The position numbers were made by a program, and so were the translations under genes. Source: Aquipseudomonas alcaligenes_A (GTDB lineage: Bacteria > Pseudomonadota > Gammaproteobacteria > Pseudomonadales > Pseudomonadaceae). From it: DNA of 64,000 nucleotides. Below are positions 1 through 7,783 of the stretch, piece after piece. The first letter of the stretch is position 1. Every line of letters begins with the position of its first letter. The notes under the pieces are model-generated. The model searched no databases, was not told the DNA's origin, and saw nothing but the letters and a program-made list of their open reading frames with translations. The stretch is taken from NCBI GenBank assembly GCA_048595745.1, contig CP184361.1; one strand, written 5' to 3'.

Positions 1-226
1 CCATCATCAGATAGCAAGACTGGGCCAGGAACGCGGCCGGAACATGGATATAGATGATCCGATAGCTATTGCCCTGATACCTCTCCGGTGGTGCGAAGGC
101 CAGCCCCCAGACGATACCGACAGCCAACAGCAACACGGCGGCGGCAGCCAGCCAGGGCAGCCAGCGACCGCTGCGCTCGTAGAACCACTTGGGCGAGCCC
201 CATTGGTGAAACCAGGTCCAGTTCAT
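1..226 (-). CDS. ccmC: Cytochrome c maturation protein CcmC, N-terminal part (runs off left edge)
   Basis: Reading the minus strand from the ATG at 226 gives a start of MNWTWFHQWGSPKWFYE, a first hydrophobic segment at about residues 22-42 and then IIYIHVPAAFLAQ. This is the CcmC (HelC) pattern of an inner-membrane haem-handling protein of the CcmABCD complex. Only about 75 residues are inside the window, so the tryptophan-rich periplasmic haem-binding loop of the family cannot be seen. It follows ccmB by 59 bases on the same strand, in the usual ccmABC order, and is probably co-transcribed with it. The identity is supported by both the sequence and the gene order. Confidence 0.9.
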   Translation of the reverse strand, partial: MNWTWFHQWGSPKWFYERSGRWLPWLAAAAVLLLAVGIVWGLAFAPPERYQGNSYRIIYIHVPAAFLAQSCYLMM

Positions 227-285
227 CGCTCAACTCATCAGTCAACGCCACCGGACACAGTCCGGTCTGACGTCACGGTCCGTTC

Positions 286-957
286 TTATTCGCCGATGCT
301 GATCTTCAGCCCGGCGCCGATTGCAAAAGGTGTCAGGGTGACCGCCAAAGCGGTCAGGCTGGCCAGCCACAACAGGTGACCGGCTGCCGGCAATCCTTGC
401 AGTGCCGCTTGCAATGCCCCGGTACCAAGAATCAGCACCGGGATGTACAGCGGCAGAATCAACAGCGCCAGCAGAAGGCCGCCGCGTTTGAGTCCGACAG
501 TCAGCGCCGCACCGACGGCGCCAAGCAGGCTCAGCACCGGGGTGCCCAGCAGCAGCGAGCCGAGCAGCACCGGCAGGCAGCGGCCGGGCAAACCCAGCAT
601 CAGCGCCAAGAGCGGCGCCAGCAGTACCAGCGCCAGGCCCGAGAAAAGCCAGTGTGCCAGTACCTTGGCCAGCACCAGAAGAGGCAGCGGGTGCGACGAA
701 AGGACCCACTGTTCCAGCGAGCCATCCTCGAAATCACTGCGGAAAAGCCCGTCCAGCGAGAGCAACACGGCCAACAGCGCCGCCACCCAGATCAGCCCCG
801 GCGACAAGGTCTGTAACAGATTGGTCTCGGGACCGACCGCCAGCGGGAACAGGGCGATGACGATGGCAAAGAACACCAGCGGGTTGGCCAGTTCGGCCGG
901 TCGCCGGAACAGCAGACGCGACTCGCGAGCCAGCAGCAGGAGGAAAACGCTGTTCAT
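286..957 (-). CDS. ccmB: Haem exporter permease CcmB
   Basis: This 223-residue protein is almost wholly hydrophobic, with about six membrane segments (for example residues 23-41, 50-67 and 95-120). It has the family size and the CcmB N-terminus (LLARESRLLFRRPAELANPLVFF... in shortened form). In known systems CcmB is the membrane partner of the ATPase CcmA, and CcmAB energises release of haem-loaded CcmE from CcmC during c-type cytochrome maturation. Its start overlaps the end of ccmA by 4 bases (ATGA), which implies translational coupling. ccmC follows 59 bases downstream. Confidence 0.94.
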   Translation of the reverse strand: MNSVFLLLLARESRLLFRRPAELANPLVFFAIVIALFPLAVGPETNLLQTLSPGLIWVAALLAVLLSLDGLFRSDFEDGSLEQWVLSSHPLPLLVLAKVLAHWLFSGLALVLLAPLLALMLGLPGRCLPVLLGSLLLGTPVLSLLGAVGAALTVGLKRGGLLLALLILPLYIPVLILGTGALQAALQGLPAAGHLLWLASLTALAVTLTPFAIGAGLKISIGE

Positions 958-1589
958 GCGCGGCGCTGCCCCAGATCGAGAACGCGATAGCCGGATGGAA
1001 CCTGCTGCAGCGTATGGTGAGTGGTGAGCACGACCAGTCCGCCACGCTCGCAGTGCTCGGCCAGGTGCGCTTCCAACTGCGCCACCCCCTGCTTGTCCAG
1101 TGCGGTGAAAGGCTCATCGAGGATCCACAGCGGCGGTGCATCCAGGTACAGCCTGGCGAGCGCGACGCGGCGCTGCTGGCCGGCCGACAGGGTATGACAG
1201 GGCACATCCTCGAAACCGCGCAGGCCGACCGCCGCAAGAGCCTGCCAGATCGCCTCACGGCTGGCCGGGCGGTGCAGCGCACAGAGCCAGGCAAGATTTT
1301 CCTCGGCAGTGAGCAGCCCTTTGATGCCGGCAGCGTGGCCGATCCACAGCAAGCGACTGCCCAACTCGCCACCCAGCTTCGCCAGCGGCCTGTCATTGAG
1401 CAGGACCTCTCCGGCCGTAGGCTGCATCAGCCCCGCCAGCAGGCGCAGCAGGCTGGTCTTGCCACTGCCATTAGGACCGGCCACCTGCAACAGGGTACCG
1501 CCGCCCAGGTCCAGCTCCAGCCCCTCGAACAACAGGCGCCAATCCCGCTCACAGGCGAGGGCAACGGCTTGGAGTCGCGGATTGGTCAC
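954..1589 (-). CDS. ccmA: Cytochrome c biogenesis ATP-binding protein CcmA
   Basis: This is a 211-residue ABC-type ATPase. The Walker A motif GPNGSGKTS lies at about residues 39-47, the ABC signature LSAGQQRR at about 133-140 and the Walker B motif LWILDEP at about 154-160, followed by a switch histidine in TTHH. Small size and the downstream ccmB and ccmC identify it as CcmA, which powers haem chaperone release at the cytoplasmic face of the inner membrane. It is the first gene of the leftward ccm operon. The intergenic region to the divergent fliK-like gene carries a good -10 box (see promoter entry). Confidence 0.95.
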   Translation of the reverse strand: MTNPRLQAVALACERDWRLLFEGLELDLGGGTLLQVAGPNGSGKTSLLRLLAGLMQPTAGEVLLNDRPLAKLGGELGSRLLWIGHAAGIKGLLTAEENLAWLCALHRPASREAIWQALAAVGLRGFEDVPCHTLSAGQQRRVALARLYLDAPPLWILDEPFTALDKQGVAQLEAHLAEHCERGGLVVLTTHHTLQQVPSGYRVLDLGQRRA

Positions 1590-1679
1590 TGTATGGCATC
1601 CCGGAGGGGTTCAAGTCGGAGGGGGGCTGGCCGCTATACTGGGGCAAGTTGACCGTACAGCCAGCCCGAACGGGGCGGG

Positions 1680-1708
1680 ATTATACATGCCGGACTTCGC
1701 CCCCCGAA
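1680..1708 (-). promoter_or_regulatory. Candidate sigma-70 promoter of the ccm operon
   Basis: On the minus strand a perfect -10 hexamer TATAAT lies at 1680-1685, about 90 bases before the ccmA start. The hexamer 17 bases upstream (1703-1708, TTCGGG) matches the -35 consensus poorly, so the site may need an activator or may be weak. Confidence 0.4.
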
Positions 1709-1738
1709 GCTGGCTTTTTGACAGGGTGTGACCCGGCC

Positions 1739-3286
1739 ATGGCAGAAATCAGCAGTCCTCGCCCACTTCCCGTGACGCCGCCGGCCGGTCGCCCCGCCCC
1801 GGTCAGCGCCGCGGATCTGGCGGTAAAGCTGCTGCAGCCGCTGGACGGCCTGCTCGCCGCCGGAGAAACCGCCAAGGCCGAGGTGGTGGCGGCGAAGGAA
1901 ACCGCACAAAGCTTCCAGCTGCTGCTCAAGCTGACGCTGGACAGTGGCAAGCAGGCGACTCTGGAAGCCAGCAGCCCGCGACCGCTGGCCCAGGGCACGG
2001 CACTGGCAGTCACGGCACTCTCCGAGACGCGCCTGGCGCTGGCCATGCAGGGCGGCGATACACGCCTGCTGACCAGCCTGGACCTGGAGCAGTTACCGGT
2101 CGGCACCTTGCTGCAGGGCAAAGTCGAATCCCGCGAGCTGATCGCCCAGCTCAAGGCTCAGCAAGCGATCTATCGGGTGGTGGTCAGCCTGCTCAACACG
2201 CCACTGGCCGGCAGCAAGCTGAGCATCGAGACCCCCCTGCCCCTGCCACTGGGCAGCCTGCTCACCGCCCAGGTACAAGGTAGCCAGAACCTCGGATTCC
2301 TTCCCTTGAGCGGCCGTCTGGATCAGTTGGTACTGGGCCAACAGCTGGCCGCTCAGCAGGGCCGCCAGGGCTCACTGGAAGGCCTGTTCAAGGGCCTGCA
2401 GGGCATGGCCCGGCAGGACGGCCTGCCAGCCGAGCTGCGCAACAGCATCGACAAGCTGCTCGGTCTGCTGCCGGACGGCAAGCAACTGGGCAGCGCCGAC
2501 GGATTGGCCAAAGCCATGGAGCAGAGCGGCGTGTTTCTCGAAGCCAAGCTGCTGAGCGGGCAAACCCAGCAACTGCCACAGGACCTCAAGGCCAACCTGC
2601 TGCGCCTGGTCGCCCAGCTTCTGCCCAGCCTACCCGGTGCAGCCGCGCTGCCAGCGACCAGTGCCGGTAACGCCTTGGCACAGGCGCTGCCCGCCTTCGT
2701 CCGCAATGCACTCGGCGCGCTCGGCCAGGCCAGCCTGCGCCAGCAAGCCATGAGCTTCCCCCTGCCCTCGCGCCTCCTGCAGTCGATGGACGAGGAAGCC
2801 GATCTGGAGACGCTGCTCAAGCTGGCTGCAGCCGCGGTGTCGCGCCTGCAGACACACCAGTTGTCCAGCCTGGCGCAAAGCCAGCTGACCCCGGAGGGCA
2901 ACCTGCTGACGACCTGGCAGCTGGAGCTGCCAATGCGCAATCAGCACGACGTCGTCCCCCTACAGGTCAAGCTGCAACGTGAGGAGTCCGGCGCGGAGAA
3001 GCGCAAGGAGCAGAAGGAGGTTTTGTGGCGCATCGACCTGGCGTTCGACCTCGCCCCACTGGGACCGCTGCAAGTACAGGCGCAGCTGCTGCGCGGCAGC
3101 CTGTCCAGCCAGTTGTGGGCCGAGCGTGCCGAAACTGCGCTGCTGATCGACCAGGAGCTGGACAACCTGCGCCAGCGCCTGCTCGGCGCCGGCCTGGAGG
3201 TCGGCGAGCTGAGTTGCCGCCAAGGCATGCCACCGCAGGGGCCGAAAACCCATCTGGAACAGCGCTGGGTGGACGAGACCGCATGA
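1739..3286 (+). CDS. FliK-like flagellar hook-length control domain protein (second FliK paralogue)
   Basis: The 515-residue protein is rich in Leu, Gln and Ala, as FliK-type rulers are. The last 130 residues form a recognisable Flg_hook (FliK C-terminal) domain: PLGPLQVQAQLLRGSLSSQL then a helix, a Leu-Arg-rich stretch LIDQELDNLRQRLLGAGLEV and a beta strand. The ATG at 1739 was chosen because the protein aligns from there; an upstream in-frame ATG exists at 1649. It overlaps the next gene by 4 bases (ATGA). The main fliK lies elsewhere at 25157-26467, so this is a divergent paralogue, corresponding by position to PA1474 of P. aeruginosa beside ccmA. A role with the downstream FlhB-like gene in export specificity is inference. 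Confidence 0.75.
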   Translation: MAEISSPRPLPVTPPAGRPAPVSAADLAVKLLQPLDGLLAAGETAKAEVVAAKETAQSFQLLLKLTLDSGKQATLEASSPRPLAQGTALAVTALSETRLALAMQGGDTRLLTSLDLEQLPVGTLLQGKVESRELIAQLKAQQAIYRVVVSLLNTPLAGSKLSIETPLPLPLGSLLTAQVQGSQNLGFLPLSGRLDQLVLGQQLAAQQGRQGSLEGLFKGLQGMARQDGLPAELRNSIDKLLGLLPDGKQLGSADGLAKAMEQSGVFLEAKLLSGQTQQLPQDLKANLLRLVAQLLPSLPGAAALPATSAGNALAQALPAFVRNALGALGQASLRQQAMSFPLPSRLLQSMDEEADLETLLKLAAAAVSRLQTHQLSSLAQSQLTPEGNLLTTWQLELPMRNQHDVVPLQVKLQREESGAEKRKEQKEVLWRIDLAFDLAPLGPLQVQAQLLRGSLSSQLWAERAETALLIDQELDNLRQRLLGAGLEVGELSCRQGMPPQGPKTHLEQRWVDETA

Positions 3287-3630
3287 AGCACGACAAAAAG
3301 GCACCCCGCCAGGCCATCGCCCTCTCCTACGACGGCGCCAGCACCCCCAGCCTGACCGCCAAGGGCGACGACGAACTGGCCGAGGCCATCCTGGCCATCG
3401 CCCGCGAATACGAGGTGCCGATCTACGAGAATGCCGAGCTGGTACGCCTGCTGGCGCGCCTGGAGCTGGGTGACGCGATTCCGGAGCCGCTGTACCGCAC
3501 CATTGCGGAGATCATCGCCTTCGCCTGGTACCTCAAGGGCAAACGCCCGGAGGGTTTCGTCGAAGAGCCAACGGAGCGCGACGTCAGTCCTGCGCCACCC
3601 CAGCCGCGGCCGCCGGCGCCCCGAGGTTGA
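3283..3630 (+). CDS. Stand-alone FlhB C-terminal-domain homologue (EscU/YscU/FlhB switch family)
   Basis: This 115-residue protein aligns with the cytoplasmic part of FlhB that follows the autocleavage site. Its AIALSYDGASTPSLTAKGDD and AIAREYEVPIYENAELVRLL match FlhB VALKYDPAKGNAPVMLAKGGD and IAQEHKVTLLESPALARAV. There are no membrane segments and no NPTH motif: the protein begins almost exactly where the cleaved FlhB fragment would. It is translationally coupled (ATGA) to the FliK-like gene upstream. Family members of this kind are known as FlhX or FlhB2-like proteins. The last 47 bases overlap the convergent rhodanese gene. The C-terminus is a Pro-rich tail. Confidence 0.85.
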   Translation: MKHDKKAPRQAIALSYDGASTPSLTAKGDDELAEAILAIAREYEVPIYENAELVRLLARLELGDAIPEPLYRTIAEIIAFAWYLKGKRPEGFVEEPTERDVSPAPPQPRPPAPRG

Positions 3631-4051
3631 AGGCGAACATCTCGCCTTCACTGCCCTTGCCCTGCGGGAAGTCAAGCAACTGCCAGGCGAAGTAACCGGA
3701 GCGGAAGTAATAGACCTGCTGGAAGCCCCAGTCCACGGCGCGGCGTGCAGCCTCCGCGCTGTGCGGGCAAACCTCGCTGTCGCAATACAGGACCATCGGC
3801 ATGGCACGCGGCCAATCGGGATTGGCCAGCTCATCGAAGCGCTGGTCCAGCGCCAGGTGCAACGCCCCATGCACATGTCCCCAGCCCCACTCGCGGGCCG
3901 GCCGCACATCGATGAAGAGAACACCGAACTCGTAGAGCTGACGTGCCTGCACGGCATTAATCGTCGTGGCACCCTTGACCGATAGAGGCGCCTCGCTGGC
4001 GCCGACGCTCGGCACGCCCAGGCACAGCAGCAACATCAACGCAAGACGCAT
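3584..4051 (-). CDS. Exported rhodanese-like domain protein
   Basis: The 155-residue protein begins with a clear signal peptide (MRLALMLLLCLGVPSVGASEA). It then has a single rhodanese fold: ARQLYEFGVLFIDVRPAREW with the conserved DVR, GHVHGALHLAL, and the catalytic-loop region MVLYCDSEVCPHS with a candidate active cysteine followed by a second cysteine. The ATG at 4051 has GAGGAGG 6 bases upstream; an in-frame TTG at 4066 lies inside that ribosome binding site and was rejected. The predicted location is periplasmic. The substrate is unknown, and the second Cys suggests it may act in thiol or sulfane-sulfur transfer. Its 3' end overlaps the convergent FlhB-like gene by 47 bases. Confidence 0.85.
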   Translation of the reverse strand: MRLALMLLLCLGVPSVGASEAPLSVKGATTINAVQARQLYEFGVLFIDVRPAREWGWGHVHGALHLALDQRFDELANPDWPRAMPMVLYCDSEVCPHSAEAARRAVDWGFQQVYYFRSGYFAWQLLDFPQGKGSEGEMFAFNLGAPAAAAGVAQD

Positions 4052-4166
4052 GGCGGACCTCCTCAAGAAGCCATCCCCCTGTACTCAGGTTAGGCACAGT
4101 GAGGCCACGCGCTTGGAACGCTTAGCGTCGCACGGTCGAGAACTGAGAACCGAAAGGAGTAAGGGC

Positions 4167-4571
4167 TCAGGAACGCTGTTTGGGCGCCTTGTGCAGACGA
4201 CTGACCAGTTCGGCCTCGGCCTGGGTCAGGCCGCAGGAGTGTGTCAGGTCATCCACGCTGGCCCCCATCCCCACCAGGCGTGCGGCCTGGGTGAAAGACA
4301 GGCTGGAAGGATCACGCTGCTCCATCTGATTGAGCTTGTCGGGCAGCGGCGCCACCACCCGACGCAGCTCGTGCAACTCTTCGCCCATGCGGATGCTGCC
4401 AGTAAGATAGGCATCCAGACGCTTGCCCAGTTCTTTCAGGCGCTGATCGCGGAAAGCATCGCGCTCCTTCTGCAGCTCGGCCTGCTGGCGCAGCTTCAGC
4501 GCCAACTGGTAGGTGAAGCCGCCAAGCAGCACGCAGAACAGGCCGAGCACGGCCACCGCGATCTCCAGCAT
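4167..4571 (-). CDS. DUF2802 family membrane-anchored protein of the chemotaxis operon
   Basis: This 134-residue protein has one N-terminal membrane helix (about residues 3-23), a charged coiled-coil stretch (about 28-90, rich in Lys, Arg, Glu and Leu) and a small C-terminal helix-turn-helix-like region (FTQAARLVGMGASVDDLTHS then LTQAEAELVSRLH). It matches the DUF2802 protein found after cheW in Pseudomonas (PA1465 by position). It lies 3 bases after cheW on the same strand and is probably the last gene of the che operon. No function is established as far as I know. The 115 bases between it and the rhodanese gene show no clear terminator. Confidence 0.85.
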   Translation of the reverse strand: MLEIAVAVLGLFCVLLGGFTYQLALKLRQQAELQKERDAFRDQRLKELGKRLDAYLTGSIRMGEELHELRRVVAPLPDKLNQMEQRDPSSLSFTQAARLVGMGASVDDLTHSCGLTQAEAELVSRLHKAPKQRS

Positions 4572-4574
4572 GGG

Positions 4575-5054
4575 TCAGATGCTCTCCAGCTCGGACCACT
4601 CTTCCTCGCTCATCATCTTGTCCAGCTCGACCAGGATGAGCAGCTCGCCGTTCTTGTTGCACACACCCTGGATGAACTTGGCCGACTCCTCGTTGCCTAC
4701 GTTCGGCGCGGTTTCCACCTCGGACTGACGCAGATAGACCACTTCGGCAACGCTGTCGACCAGGATGCCAACCACCTGCTTGTCCGCCTCGATGATGACG
4801 ATGCGGGTATTGTCGGTGACCGGCGCCGAGGACAGGCCGAAGCGCTGACGGGTGTCGATCACGGTGACCACGTTACCGCGAAGGTTGATGATGCCCAGCA
4901 CATAGGCCGGCGCCCCCGGAACCGGGGCGATCTCGGTGTAGCGCAGGACTTCCTGCACCTGCATCACGTTGATGCCGTAGGTCTCGTTATCCAGGCGGAA
5001 GGTCACCCACTGCAGGATAGGATCTTCGGAACCTTGCGCTGACGTTTTCTTCAT
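4575..5054 (-). CDS. cheW: Chemotaxis coupling protein CheW
   Basis: This is a 159-residue single-domain CheW. Visible landmarks are WVTFRLDNETYGINVMQVQEV, YVLGIINLRGNVVTVIDTRQRFGL and VGILVDSVAEVVYLRQSEVE, covering the two beta barrels that bind CheA P5 and receptor tips. It couples chemoreceptors to CheA at the polar array. It is a terminal gene of the fliA-che-mot operon; 82 bases separate it from parP. Confidence 0.96.
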   Translation of the reverse strand: MKKTSAQGSEDPILQWVTFRLDNETYGINVMQVQEVLRYTEIAPVPGAPAYVLGIINLRGNVVTVIDTRQRFGLSSAPVTDNTRIVIIEADKQVVGILVDSVAEVVYLRQSEVETAPNVGNEESAKFIQGVCNKNGELLILVELDKMMSEEEWSELESI

Positions 5055-5136
5055 GTCCCTAGCCTCGGTCTAGTGCCGCCCTCGGCGGCGTTGGCGGGTA
5101 TGCCCGCTTGTCGTTAACTATAGAACCTCCGCCGCA

Positions 5137-5970
5137 TCAATGCGGGCGGACGGCTCCGTTGCGCGTAGCGCCGCTGGCAATCAGCTCGGCCAGGGCCGAG
5201 ACGTCGAGCAACGCACACATGTGTTCGATCACCGTACCGGCCAGCCAGGGGCGCTGCGAGCGCTGGCTACGCCATTTGATCTCGCTCGGCTCCAGGCGGA
5301 TTGAGCGGCTGACCTGATGCACGGCCAGCCCCCACTCGTAGCCCTGCACGGAGATTACATACTGCAGCCCCTCGCGGAAATCATCGCGATAGCGTTCGGG
5401 CATCACCCAGCGCGCGGTATCCAGGACTTTCAGGTTGCCCGCCTGGCTCGGCAGTATGCCAAGGAACCAGTCAGGCTGGCCGAACAGCGGCGTGAGCTCC
5501 GCGTCGGCCAGCGGGTAAATGGTGCCCAGGCACACCAGCGGCACCGCCAGGGTGAGACCCGCGACATCGAAGAGCAAACACTCGAAAGGCTCATCGGCCC
5601 AGCTCGGGCGCCCATCCAGACTCACCGCAGCCGGTTTAGGCGCCGGCTCGACCGCTACCACAACCTCCGGCGTGGCGACCACGATCGGCTCAGGCACGAC
5701 GACTTCGGGCTGGGGCGGTACTTCCGGCAGACGCAGATCAATGGTTGGCAGCACCTGCGGCTTGGCCTCGGCCAGCGCCAGCGGCCTGGCGAGCACTGGT
5801 TTGGCTTCCACCCGCCGAGCATCACGCACCTGCTCTTCGAGGACTGCGGCCTCGAACTCGTCGAGTGCAACACTACCCTCCAGCTCGACAGCGGCCTCCT
5901 GTAGCAGCGCGTCCAGATAGGACTGCAGGGCCTGCTGGGGGCGCGTGACGGTGGTTGCGGTGCGACTCAT
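5137..5970 (-). CDS. parP: CheW-domain protein, ParP-like array-positioning factor
   Basis: The 277-residue protein has a Pro- and Val-rich low-complexity N-terminal half (about residues 60-135) and a C-terminal CheW-like domain (about 140-275, FECLLFDVAGLTLAVPLVCL and VISVQGYEWGLAVHQVSRSI). This layout and its position directly after a ParA-type ATPase gene match ParP, which in Vibrio ties CheA and receptor arrays to the pole through ParC. Chosen start: ATG at 5970 (MSRTAT); a GTG at 5982 is an alternative with four more residues. Family assignment is by architecture and synteny (PA1463-like). Confidence 0.85.
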   Translation of the reverse strand: MSRTATTVTRPQQALQSYLDALLQEAAVELEGSVALDEFEAAVLEEQVRDARRVEAKPVLARPLALAEAKPQVLPTIDLRLPEVPPQPEVVVPEPIVVATPEVVVAVEPAPKPAAVSLDGRPSWADEPFECLLFDVAGLTLAVPLVCLGTIYPLADAELTPLFGQPDWFLGILPSQAGNLKVLDTARWVMPERYRDDFREGLQYVISVQGYEWGLAVHQVSRSIRLEPSEIKWRSQRSQRPWLAGTVIEHMCALLDVSALAELIASGATRNGAVRPH

Positions 5971-6056
5971 AAGGTAATCCACGAAAGAAGTCTGTACAGC
6001 CTATCGGCAGGCCCCGTGCGGGACTTGAGCCTGCCTACTCAGCATAGTCCGAACTC

Positions 6057-6845
6057 TCAGGCCACCTGGGTGGCAGGCTGGGCCGCCAGCAGGTGCTTGA
6101 GCAGCGCGCGGTAGGCGATCACCCCGCGGCTGTTGCCATCGAATTGCGAAGGCGTCAGCCCTGCCCGGCTGGCGTCACGCAAACGTGTATCTACCGGCAC
6201 ATACGCCTGCCAGAGGTGGTCGGGGTAGGCGTTGCGCAATACCCGCAAGGTATTCAGCGAAGCCTGGGTGCGGCGATCGAACAGGGTCGGCACGATGGTG
6301 TAGGGCAAAGGTTGCTTGCGCGAGCGATTGACCATGTTAAGGGTGCTGACCATGCGCTCCAGCCCCTTCACCGCCAGGAACTCAGTCTGGACAGGAATCA
6401 CCAGCTGCTGACTGGCAGCCAGCGCATTGACCATCAACACACCCAGCAAAGGCGGACTGTCGATAATGGCGTGATCGAATCTTTCCCAGAGCTGCGCCAG
6501 ACTTTTGGCGATCACCAGCCCCAGCCCATTCTGCCCCGGCGACTGGCGCTCTAGAGTAGCCAGCGCAGTGCTGGAAGGCAGCAAGGAGATGTTCTCGTGA
6601 CTGGTAGGCATCAGCAGACTGGCCGGCAGCCCCTGCGGCACGTTGCCCTGATGCAGGAACAAATCAAAATTGCTGTGCTCCAGGGTGTCCGGATCATGGC
6701 CAAAATAGCTGGTCATCGATCCGTGCGGATCGAGATCGACCACCACCACGCGCTTTCCAGCATCGGCCAACAGACCTGCCAGAGCAATGGATGTGGTGGT
6801 CTTGCCGACCCCACCTTTTTGATTGGCTACTGCCCAGACTTTCAT
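6057..6845 (-). CDS. parC: ParA/Soj-family ATPase, ParC-like chemotaxis array positioner
   Basis: This 262-residue MinD/ParA ATPase has the deviant Walker A KGGVGKTTTSIAL at about residues 10-22, the Walker A' region VVVVDLDPHGSMTSYFG at about 34-50 and Walker B HAIIDSPP near 132. Located between motD and a CheW-domain gene, it corresponds to the Soj-like protein PA1462 and to Vibrio ParC, which places chemotaxis arrays at the cell pole and segregates them at division. It is not a chromosome partition gene here: there is no parB or parS nearby. Confidence 0.9.
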   Translation of the reverse strand: MKVWAVANQKGGVGKTTTSIALAGLLADAGKRVVVVDLDPHGSMTSYFGHDPDTLEHSNFDLFLHQGNVPQGLPASLLMPTSHENISLLPSSTALATLERQSPGQNGLGLVIAKSLAQLWERFDHAIIDSPPLLGVLMVNALAASQQLVIPVQTEFLAVKGLERMVSTLNMVNRSRKQPLPYTIVPTLFDRRTQASLNTLRVLRNAYPDHLWQAYVPVDTRLRDASRAGLTPSQFDGNSRGVIAYRALLKHLLAAQPATQVA

Positions 6846-6895
6846 TTTCTTGGTCCTCCCGGCCTGGCCGCCCCTGCCGAGAACTGGGTGACGCC

Positions 6896-7780
6896 TCAGG
6901 GTGCGGGCGTCGGAATATTGGCGGAACCAGCTGTTGGCACCGCCACTGGCTGTGCCGGTGCAGGTTGCGTGCCAGCACGCTGGAGCGCAGGGTCGGCCTT
7001 GGCGTTGCTACTGCCAACACCACTGATGCTACGGCGCACATCGAGATTACGCGACACCACCAGCACTACCCGGCGATTGCGTGCGCGCCCTTCCGCAGTG
7101 GCGTTGTCCGCCACCGGCTGAAATTCGCCATAGCCAACAGCCGCCATTCGCCCTGGGTTCACGCCATCCATGGCCAACATGCGCACGATGCTGGCGGCCC
7201 GCGCCGACGAAAGCTCCCAGTTGCTCGGGTACTGCGCGGTACTGATCGGCAAATTGTCGGTGAAACCCTCGACATGCACCGGATTCTCGTAAGGCGCGAG
7301 GATCTTCGCCACCTTCTCGATCAGGGTGAAGGCCATTTCGTTAGGCACCGCATCGCCACTGGGAAACAGCAGGCTGGAGTTCAACTCGATTTCAACCCAC
7401 AACTCGTTACCGCGCACGGTCAACTGTTCGGAGGCAATCAGGTCACCGAAGGCATCGCGCATGCTGCTGGCGATCTGCTCAAGCGGGTCGTTCTGCTCAT
7501 CGCTGGAGGTACTGCTGTTGGGGTTGTCCTCGATCATCGAACGGTCAGGTTCGGTGGTTCGCGGTTTCTCATCACCGATCGGAATGGGCTTGATCGCCCT
7601 TTCCGGCTCGCTGAATACGCCCACCAGACTTTCGGACAGGACCTTGTACTTGCCCTCGTTGATCGAGGAGATCGAGTACATCACCACGAAAAAGGCGAAC
7701 AGCAGAGTGATGAAGTCCGCGTAGGACACCAGCCAGCGTTCGTGGTTCTCATGCTCTTCGTGATTGCGCCGGCGGGCCAT
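6896..7780 (-). CDS. motD: Flagellar motor stator protein MotD (MotB-type)
   Basis: The 294-residue protein has a short basic and acidic N-terminus, one membrane helix with the channel aspartate in WLVSYADFITLLFAFFVVMY (about residues 17-36), a plug/linker region and a C-terminal OmpA-like peptidoglycan-binding domain (VHVEGFTDNLPIS and the conserved LSSARAASIVRML, AVGYGEFQPV, NRRVVLVV). It pairs with MotC 3 bases upstream. Pseudomonas has two stator sets, MotAB and MotCD; this set supports swarming and high-load swimming in P. aeruginosa. The tail after the OmpA domain is Pro- and Ala-rich. Confidence 0.95.
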   Translation of the reverse strand: MARRRNHEEHENHERWLVSYADFITLLFAFFVVMYSISSINEGKYKVLSESLVGVFSEPERAIKPIPIGDEKPRTTEPDRSMIEDNPNSSTSSDEQNDPLEQIASSMRDAFGDLIASEQLTVRGNELWVEIELNSSLLFPSGDAVPNEMAFTLIEKVAKILAPYENPVHVEGFTDNLPISTAQYPSNWELSSARAASIVRMLAMDGVNPGRMAAVGYGEFQPVADNATAEGRARNRRVVLVVSRNLDVRRSISGVGSSNAKADPALQRAGTQPAPAQPVAVPTAGSANIPTPAP

Positions 7781-7783
7781 GGG

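Noticed and set aside
1718..1723. TTGACA considered as the -35 box of a promoter for the FliK-like gene
   Set aside because: The matching -10 would fall at about 1741, inside the coding region and after the start codon.
5055..5136. Small GC-rich hairpins between parP and cheW as a terminator
   Set aside because: Stems are short, with no T-run, in a region expected to be transcribed through to cheW.
6057..6845. Chromosome or plasmid partition system suggested by the ParA-like ATPase
   Set aside because: There is no parB gene or parS-like site, and the neighbours are motD and a CheW-domain gene, so the chemotaxis role fits better.
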